A stretch of 64,000 nt of DNA, taken from NCBI GenBank assembly GCA_964304625.1, contig OZ199840.1, forward strand, positions 2,356,001 through 2,420,000. Direction: 5' to 3'. Both the position numbers and the translations under genes were made by a program. The DNA is from Kudoa neothunni (taxonomy: Eukaryota > Cnidaria). The notes beneath the pieces were generated by a model that searched no databases, was not told the origin of the DNA, and saw only the letters and a program-made list of their open reading frames with translations. Every line of letters begins with the position of its first letter. Within the stretch, counting starts at the first letter, position 1. Shown in pieces: positions 55,974 through 64,000 of the stretch.

Positions 55974-57430
55974 TTAACCTTCCGAAAATTTAGTGACTCC
56001 GATGTAACCTATGGTTTTTCTCAAAGAATAAATTACAAGATCATGAAAATAAAAATTAAGTTTTTAGATGTTTTTATGTATACGATGTTTCAGAAAGTTC
56101 GACTTTTTTGTTTTCTTGAATCTTCGAATTCTCCGAGTGTCTTTATTGTGAATTTGACGAGACTGACCATGAGATTACTCCTACCAATATAATACGTAAC
56201 TGAATCCAGCGAAATAGAAGATGATTATTCATCTTCGTCTATTATTGAACCTTCGAATGATTTTTCTTACAATAACTTGCACATGTATTAAAATATGTTA
56301 GGAACCTCTGTTGTCCCAACCCTTTCTAGATTTAGAAAAGAAAATATTTGGCGAAAAAGTCAAGCATAACTATATATGTAGACATGCGAGTTATAATATC
56401 GATATTTTAATTAATTTTTCAACGAAGAAATTAATCAAACCGTCATTACACATACTATCAAATAAATACGGAGATTTTCACTATGATTAACAATGTAGGA
56501 GATAATATATTTATAAATTTTAATCGTAGCTTGATATTTTAATATATGTGTCTATATTCAAATTCAGAATTGAATCAACTACATGATTAAGGAGTATTGA
56601 TAAAGGGGGTGGGATTATCCGAAAAATTATTTTATTAACCAGATTTACACAGATTAACTGAAGGCTTTCATTCTAATGATTGTGAGACCAGCAAAGTGCA
56701 TAAGGTCAACGAGGAAATCCTCTAAATAATAGATTTATCTATGTAGTAAAAAATGGTTTTCCAGATGTTTAATTCCGCATAGTGACTTTGCTGATGAAGA
56801 ACGCCTAGTTGCATTTCATGGCAGATGTTCATTTAAACGGTACATGTCTTCAAAATAACGTGTTTGTCATAAAGTTTTGTCTTCTAACCAATCCAATCGC
56901 CAGCTTGACACATAAAATATCTGTTCATCTCAGCAAAAATAAAAATTTTCACAATACAAAAAATTGTTGAAGAAAAGATGGTTTTGAATTTTTAGTCTTA
57001 TTTAAAGAAACAAGTCTGTAAATCACCTGCGATATTATTTTAATTAATTTTATTAGTGAAAAAATTTTTGATTTAAATTTAACACTGTTGGAAATATTTC
57101 GACATAATTAAAAAGACCTCTTACCTTTATCAAAGCCCCAAAAATCAAGATAGGGTTTTTCCATTATTTATCTATTCAACTGGAAAAATATGTTATATCG
57201 TATTTACTGAAAAAGAATAAAGTTGTATTCACTAGCTACTTCTTCCAATAACACAAATATTGTAGTCGATAAAACAAAAAAAGCCAAAGGTATAGTGGAT
57301 TATAATAAAAACAAAAGTTGCATGGATAAGATAGATCGTGTATTTGTCAATGACCACTGTAAAAAAATATACTAAAACAGGGCATTCCGGTTGGAAGTTG
57401 TGGACCCTCAGGGGCTCTGAGAGATAATTA
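55974..57430 (+). pseudogene. Strongly decayed piggyBac element PB7
   Basis: Begins with TTAACCTTCCGAAAATTTAG at 55974, like the PB5 end. An acidic piece SSEIEDDYSSSSIIEPSND lies near 56195-56260; DEERLVAFHGRCSFKRYMSS at about 56795-56855 matches the first catalytic block; KAKGIVDYNKNKSCMDKIDR near 57270-57330 matches the third-block region, with the usual GGVD changed to SCMD. Stops and gaps fill the rest. No right end found. It lies just upstream of the ADAM17-like gene. Confidence 0.65.
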
Positions 57431-58499
57431 CTGATAATTCGTGACTTAAAACTTCATTAAAACAAAAAAATTGAATAGCTGGGCATAAATGTACATAAAC
57501 TTTCAAGTCAACGTAATCGGACTCTCTGTAAAGTATATCGAGTTTAGTTCTAGCGCCACGAAGCTAAAATAAGTCTGGTGGAAGATGGTCATTTGATGAA
57601 TTTTAATGATATTTAATGTAAGCTTTCAATCTAAAATTCACTTTTTATTGGTATATAAAACTAAAATAATAATTTAATTAATATTTATTCTTTTGTAAAT
57701 TATTCAATCAATCTTATAATGTCTAAATCAATCAATCATGAAAAAAATAACTTTGTGAATAAAAATTAAAATAATTCAAAATGTTTTAAAATGAGCTGAA
57801 TCCTTAAAAATTATGTTAATAACTTTTTAAAGTGAACTATGACTAAATTAGAATTAAACATCAATTAGCGTAAAAATTAAGTTTTTTATCTTTTTATATT
57901 GAATTATTTTAATTTTTTGTTTCTAGTTAGAAGTAACTTCCATTTGAAAACTAAATAATCTAAAACTTTACATTCAAAATTAGGTCATATATTTATTTTC
58001 CTCATTTAAGGTACAAATTTTTAATCAATTCAAATAAACCACGAAATCCAACATTCCGCTCAAAGCGAGTATTCACTTGTGATATTTTTTATTTAAATAT
58101 TAAATGTCTAGTTCATTTATAACTTTTGATTTCTTCGTATTCTTATCTAGTTAAAGTTTAATTACGATCTAGTTGTTTCTTAAAAAGACCTGAAACATTA
58201 AAACATCTTATTTATTATCAGTTCTATTTTTTTTATTAAAAATTTTTTCTCGTTAAAATAGATTGCTTTTTCCTGTTTAATTATAGTCGATATTTTTTTT
58301 CTTGCCAAAAAATAAATCTGTTTTATATTTTCTTTTTGGAGAAGGGCACGGTTTTGTCCTCATAAATAGCAAAGAATGTATGAATAAAAAGTAATCGAGT
58401 AGCGCTTGATTAATTGAAAGTATTAATGTATATTTATAGTTATTCTTAAGAAATTCTTCAAACAAAAATATTTCTAATTCTGTTTTTATATTTTTTTAC
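57431..58499. other. AT-rich intergenic sequence
   Basis: No gene or repeat recognised. Confidence 0.5.
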
Positions 58500-58915
58500 A
58501 AGGTAAAACCCCTGGCGAAACTTTTAGATTGTGGTATTGGGCTTATTAGACCACCTCCATTAACACCGTAGGCGTTGTCGGACGAGTGACATCTACCTCC
58601 TTCCCCTTATCTTTCTGCAGTAGTGTGGGATTTTAACCCATTAAACATCTTTGTTTCAGGGGAAACCACCATCCAAATCCCTATCCATAAGGACTTTGGC
58701 TCCATTGGGATTTCCAGCCTGTTAATGTATCCCCGATGAATCAAACGTCTAATTCAACCTCCTTTGCTAACTCGCACTCTAACAACAGCTCCCATTACGG
58801 GATATAGAGACATACTTGTACCGAAACAGTAGACTGATCAGTAGCGGTAATCTAACCTAGTTCCACCGGGTATTGTGTTCGGTCATCCTACCATTGGACC
58901 ATTTTGTCCTAGACT
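58500..58915 (-). mobile_element. Probable tRNA-derived SINE
   Basis: A 416-bp island with clearly higher GC than its surroundings. On the minus strand it starts near 58911 with a polymerase III A-box-like TGGTCCAATGG and, about 46 nt on, a B-box-like GGTTAGATTACC (consensus GGTTCGANTCC). The rest has no coding sense. The spacing and order fit a tRNA-like SINE head. No flanking duplication or clear A-tail was seen. It could also be an unrelated conserved repeat. Confidence 0.45.
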
Positions 58916-61900
58916 TACATCCATGTTTGAAGCGATGTAACTAATCCCATGATTAATCATTAAAAGATAAAGTGAGGTTATATAAACTTGTAAAATTTCG
59001 CTGTTCAATATAAGCAAAAAATAACGCATACATGCAAGTGAAATACTATTAATATAAAACTTATATTATGAAATACTTATATTAATAAATTCATCCCTAA
59101 AATTTATGTTTTTGTATGTTGTTATATGCCAGAGATCGGTAATCTGATGGGGTTATTAGGTTGCATAGTCATGCTAAACTAGAAGGCGGACCAGAATATA
59201 TATAAAATCTTTAGATGTAATTAATTTTTCGCGATAAAATTGAGAATTTGTCAAGGAAATTTATATTTTGATATTTAAAAGAATACATTTTTATTGTAAT
59301 GCGGGAAAAAATAACGAAAGTTGGGCATTTTTTATGAGGAATTAGTTTTATGACAAAAATTTATTTCAAAATCTACTTGATTTTATTGATATTGAACTTA
59401 ATATTTCATATACTAAAATGATGATTCAACGTCTTGAACAACAATAATAAAACGCTTCTATTCGTCAGAATAAAAGTTGTATCATACAATCAGTAAGAAT
59501 AATTAAGAAATTGGATTAGGGAAATATTTAAACTTTATTTCGCGTTTACGCATATATAGAAAAGGGAGATGATATTTAATTAATTTCGTTTACATTTTTA
59601 TTAGAATGTTTTGTGTACTGAAAAGATCGATTATAAAAATTAGAGAAACCATACAAGTTTTTACTAATAAAAATAACGAATTAACTTTATCGTTGATCTC
59701 TCTCGTCGAATTATCGAAGTAAGTTCTCTGGCTGAATTTGATGTGTGGGCCAGTCGTTGCCGACCCATGTTATATACCATAATTAAATATAATAATAAAT
59801 TATTTTTTTATTTTTCACAAAATGCGCCACTCTCCTTATAGCTGCTCAATCAACAGAATTTTTTATTGGACATTAAGTTAGAAAACTATTATCATTAATC
59901 ACAAAAATATTCAATCGATGCCGATTTAAACCACTTATCACCATAAACTCCAAAAATTGTATTAAAAATATTAATTTCATAGCTTAATATATCAATAGAA
60001 ACAATAGAAAATTGTTTTAGAAGAGTTTGTTTCCCTACATCCAAAAAATTTCACATAAAAGCTATTATTACTGATAAAAATATTTGATTCAATACCGAAA
60101 TATTTGGGGCATTAGAAGATTCTACCGTATCTACTTCAGAAGAATACAGCTGAATACTTTTCTCATAAGGTAATTTATGGATCGGAGGGTGAAAAGATAA
60201 ATAATTAGGAAACAATTAAAAAATATTGTTCCTACAAAGCAAGACATTTTTAATTTAAAACTTGTGGCCTTTATAGAGATGAATTGTTTGAATGAATCAA
60301 CAAAAATTGAACAAAATGGTATGAGTAAATTCTGATCAATTTCGATATAAAAGGAATAGTAATCTTTTGTATAACAAATAATGATTTTAAATCTTAACAT
60401 ACATAACTTAGATAACAAAATTTGACTCTTTCGTTCTCCTCGTGAGAATATATAAATTCTGTCAGTTATTACATTCTCAGTAAATATTCATTTTTCCTGT
60501 GGGATGAACAAAAATCTATAATTTGTTGTAATAAAGCATAATGATATTTAATTGTTGGCGATTAAAAACATAATCAATTAAAAGCAAAACCTAATAGGCC
60601 GCATTTTATTATAAATCTTGTTTATTGTAATCAAAGTTAAAAATGATTCAATTTTCGGAATAATTTCGCATTCGTATTTCTTCCGCAAAAATAAAAATGC
60701 GTAAAAAAATAAAATAAATAATGCAGACTTTTCATGTAATTCAAATATTTCTTTTATTGAATTTTCATGTAATCTCAATATTATGATTTTATTATTTATA
60801 TAAATAAATATCTAACTAAGAAAATTCTTGATTCGAATGATCAAACAATCCAATAAAAAATTATAATATAAAAGCAATGAAGAAATAATTAAATAAAACT
60901 TAAGTAAATAGACACTCACAACAACCAGAAAATTATCTTTAAATTCATTCAGGTTTTCTAAAATAGAAAACAACAAATATTAATAAAATATTAGATTTCA
61001 TGTGCTAATTTAGTTTTTAATATAGAATTAACAATAAATTAAGAAAATATAATAATAATATTAAAATTTTAGTTGATAAATGAATAAAATGTTATGAATA
61101 GTCAAAATAATGATGGTTATATAATTAATTATCTATTTTAATATTCTGAAATTGGTATAATCAGCATATCGATTCCCCTATTTAGTAGTCGTGTAAAATT
61201 AATTTAAGTCGCCAAATCTGATACTATAATATTATCATATTCAGCATTATGGAATAAAATAGTGCTAAATTTTTTTTTAAGTCTGCTCAAAATATTTGCC
61301 GACCTATTTAAATAAAATTTACTTTACTTTAATCATTCTAATAGAACGTTATTTGAACGAATTAGAAATACTTCTTACGTAGTTTAACGTGATTCAATAA
61401 TAAATATGACCGTGATATATCTAAAATATTTTGAATATAAATATAATTTTTTATTAATAATATAACAAAAAAGTTTCATTACAACAATTAAACTAATTTA
61501 TATAAATACATAATAGTTTAAAAAATTTTCGTGATGTAAGATCAAGACTTGTTGAGCAATCATCGAATGATAAATGAATATTAAAATCATTCATATATTA
61601 TAAAGAATCCATATTATTATCAATATGCTCTTAAGTTGCCTGCTTCAAATATATTGTTATTCATGAGATCATATTAAGTTTAAAAATATCGCAAAACTTT
61701 TAGTGTACCGTAAACAACACGCAAAACTTGAAGGAACTTAAAATTTACTGATCACAATTAAGTTATTAATGATATAATAAGTCGTCGTATATACACAAAA
61801 GGTCCCATTTTCTTGGCAAAATAATAATTTTAATATCAATACCGTAAAATAAGGAATCTCAAACGCCAAATCATACAAATAATTTAAGATAAACTAGAGA

Positions 61901-62146
61901 GACTGTTTAAAAACGAGTATTTTTTTAAATATATAATTCTTTGTTTTTTAACGAATTCAACGATGAATAGATCAAAATAATAAAAATAAGTAAACAAGGA
62001 TTATTTCAAACGTTCAATCAATATAATAGCTGGACTTGATATAATCAACCAACAAATTATATAGGAAAAACAAAATTTAACAGACAAGAAAAAAAGAACA
62101 CAAAATACACGAACCAATAAATATAGCGGAAATAAATTTTGTTAAT
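58916..62146. other. AT-rich gene-poor region
   Basis: More than 3 kb of very AT-rich sequence with only chance open frames on either strand. No transposase blocks, terminal repeats or RNA genes recognised. Confidence 0.5.
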
Positions 62147-62995
62147 TTAAGAAAATGTTATCCTTTCCTCATAGAAATCGATAACCTTTTGTGGAACTCT
62201 TTTGTTTACAGTTTCACTCGGAATAAACTGAGGAGACTCAAGTTCTTTGAACTTTACAAGCAAATAGTATTTACCGTCTTTGACGGTGGCTCCCTCGATA
62301 CTATTCACAACGTAATGTTTGGTAAATCCATTATCTTCTCCGGGGAACATGGTCAAAAGAGTTTCTCGAGTATATTTCTTTGAGAGTGATCCCTCTTTTC
62401 TACTTCCGTCAATCTTTATGCTGTGAAAAATATTATTCTTCTTTTTCAATTTTTTAGGTCCATCGTTTGAGTCGCTACTTTCGCTAATATTAACTTTCTT
62501 AGCGATATGGCTTTTTCGGGGAGATTTTGAGAGTATTATAGGTGATGCCATTTTCTTAGATGAAACTAGTGGCGATGCTATTTTTTTGTTTGAAACTAGG
62601 GGTGATTTAATTTCTTTGGGTGAAATTAATGATGATTTTTTAATAGATGTTTCTTTCAACTTTCCTTCATCATCACTACCATCAGATTCCAATTTCATAG
62701 CTTTCTTTTTTTTGGCGGGAGTAATGCTAGCTTCAAGTGTATTGCTGGAAACACTGAGTGAGTTTGACTTTCTTTTATTGGATTTTGGTGTATTATGTTT
62801 GTTGTCATCAGCTTTCTCAAATGCAACGAGTAATTCATGGCAGTTGGATAAATTTTCCTCCGGTTCCCAGGAATTGTTGTCGTCGCTATATCCTTCCCAT
62901 TTAACAAGGTAATACACCTTATTTCCCTTTTTCTTTGAAGATATAATCTTTTCCACATTGTATTCTTCGTCACTGGAAACACTCGAGGATGACAT
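62147..62995 (-). CDS. HP1-type chromobox protein
   Basis: An intact, intronless gene of 282 codons. The first ATG is at 62995 (MSSSSVSSDEEYNVEKIISS); an in-frame TTG further up is not needed. The N-terminal chromodomain (about residues 11-62) has YNVEKII, VYYLVKWEGYSDDNNSWEPE and ENLSNCHELL, with the aromatic cage positions Y, W and Y/N of HP1 proteins, which bind methylated lysine 9 of histone H3. A lysine- and serine-rich hinge (about 65-210) includes a repeated SPLVSNKK/SPLVSSKK/SPIILSK pattern. The C-terminal chromoshadow domain (about 225-282) has GATVKDGKYYLLVKFKELES and PQKVIDFYEERITF, the dimerisation region. It likely acts in heterochromatin. The long hinge makes it larger than most HP1 proteins (about 180-210 residues). 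Confidence 0.93.
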   Translation of the reverse strand: MSSSSVSSDEEYNVEKIISSKKKGNKVYYLVKWEGYSDDNNSWEPEENLSNCHELLVAFEKADDNKHNTPKSNKRKSNSLSVSSNTLEASITPAKKKKAMKLESDGSDDEGKLKETSIKKSSLISPKEIKSPLVSNKKIASPLVSSKKMASPIILSKSPRKSHIAKKVNISESSDSNDGPKKLKKKNNIFHSIKIDGSRKEGSLSKKYTRETLLTMFPGEDNGFTKHYVVNSIEGATVKDGKYYLLVKFKELESPQFIPSETVNKRVPQKVIDFYEERITFS

Positions 62996-64000
62996 CGAAA
63001 ACCTCAACAATACTATGTCCTAACACACGAATGATTATTCCGCTAAGCGCCTGCGTCAATCGTATCACGTGATAATCACCGTAGTCAATGAAATTTTTAC
63101 TATTTATTGTCATTGTTTCAATCAACTTTTGTTTCTCCGTCATTTTTAATTTAATTACTACCATGGTGATAACGAAAATTTAAACTGTTTCCATTAAAGC
63201 TAATCCCAGTGCTAAATCTAAATGTGCTATTTTATCCTCTCAGTGGTTACTTCGAGATTTAAATGGGGATTAATCTTAATCCTTCCCTCACATTCATGAA
63301 GTATACATCGATGATGTAATCCAAAACTCCAATCCTTTTGTTACATCATTAGTTACATGTAGAATACTAATGTTATCGCTCCCAACAATATTAAACGAAT
63401 GAATATCCAAAACACGAATATAACTAGTCGAAATCTTGCATTATTGTCGTATACGTACGAGATGTGTACTGGAGACAGTAATTATGTAATCTGGTCATGT
63501 TATTCGATATAACAATCAGTAAATAAGCGGTAGTATCTAATGTTATTTGTTACATTCACCGCAAAAGGAATATCATACAAATAAAATCACAATTTATTTT
63601 TTTAAATATATTTTCTATGAATCAGGTTGACCTAGATTTTATTCTCTGTGTTGCTACACGCCGAAATTTTTTTATAAGAGTCTTTAATTTCATTTATAAA
63701 GCCATCATAATCCTTGGATGATCAGCGCTGACAACGTGGTCACTCATTATCATAAATTTTACGTCGTGTATATGCCAATCTAAGAATGACCGAAGTTGAT
63801 GTGTACTTATGACTTTGGATATCCATCTCTTTCCAAGGAAGGTCCGAAAACACCCAAGTTTTTATAGTTTTCTATATCTCTCTGAAAGTAAGCTATTTTA
63901 TTTTTTAACAACTACAGGAATGTTTCAATAAATTATAAAATATAAACTAAGGCTACGTATTTGTTTCTACAGTAAAAAATACGTTTAAAATAGAATGTTT
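62996..64000. other. Upstream flank of the HP1 gene
   Basis: About 1 kb holding the likely promoter of the HP1 gene; no clear TATA or other motif singled out, and no other gene seen to the window end. Confidence 0.4.

Noticed and set aside
58850-58915. A functional tRNA gene
   Set aside because: A- and B-box-like motifs are present, but I could not fold a proper acceptor stem and anticodon arm; a SINE head is more likely.
60131-60418. A 95-codon minus-strand frame rich in hydrophobic and cysteine residues
   Set aside because: Composition is what AT-rich DNA gives by chance; no neighbours, homology or exon signals.
62586-62912. A 108-codon plus-strand open frame
   Set aside because: Antisense to the HP1 gene, caused by its serine- and lysine-rich codons.
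62996-63010. HP1 start five codons further upstream
   Set aside because: The codon there is TTG; the ATG at 62995 is in frame and precedes the chromodomain with a normal serine-rich leader.
1-64000. CRISPR array, bacterial operons or a phage region
   Set aside because: No regularly spaced repeats, no ribosome-binding-site-led operons; spliced genes and animal domains show a eukaryotic nuclear sequence.
1-64000. Polinton/Maverick element
   Set aside because: No protein-primed DNA polymerase, retroviral-like integrase with capsid, or packaging ATPase blocks were recognised.

Overview
This window looks like a transposon-rich, AT-rich animal (metazoan) nuclear sequence with two recognisable host genes near its right end. 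Evidence for an animal is an intact 13-exon ADAM17/TACE-like sheddase (52896-55589, minus) and an HP1-type chromobox protein (62147-62995, minus). The ADAM17-like introns are only about 31-59 nt and the protein is divergent, which suggests a compact-intron, fast-evolving lineage. A parasitic animal such as a myxozoan or a sea louse would fit, but the species cannot be fixed from this sequence.

From 1 to about 47.5 kb almost everything is nested cut-and-paste DNA transposons. Layout: a Tigger/pogo nest (1-5515; T1 and T3 both sit inside T2); a hAT of the ZBED5/FAM200 type (5523-7262); two Merlin elements (8032-10556 and 11322-12383) around a truncated piggyBac; piggyBac PB1 (12563-14726); a gypsy fossil (15600-16460); piggyBac PB2 (18364-23639) split by a SWIM-type MULE (19591-22640); piggyBac PB3 (23809-26083); Helitron ends (26555-27351, 27354 onward, 31025-32118) mixed with Tigger T4 (27632-29662) and a FLYWCH-type MULE remnant (29690-30995); piggyBac PB6 (about 32182-37953) split by a second SWIM MULE (32788-36382); a second gypsy fossil (38190-40910, minus); piggyBac fragments (41217-43789); Tigger T5 (44213-46222); a second Helitron copy (46742-47522); and a Tc1/mariner-like element (48079-49218).

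From 49.2 kb on the sequence is mostly AT-rich and gene-poor. It holds the ADAM17-like gene, a decayed piggyBac (55974-57430), a probable tRNA-derived SINE (58500-58915) and the HP1 gene.

Most transposase genes are broken, yet many insertions keep clean target-site duplications and terminal inverted repeats, so the order of nesting can be read directly. The most striking structural signal is that two related SWIM MULEs each interrupt a different piggyBac transposase gene. Their duplications (TTAAAAATAT and ATTAAAGTA) share TTAAA, and removing either MULE restores the piggyBac reading frame at the junction. Both MULEs also share a C-terminal AT-hook tail and both have lost the aspartate expected at the first catalytic position. 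I found no convincing new host system such as a defence island or gene cluster.
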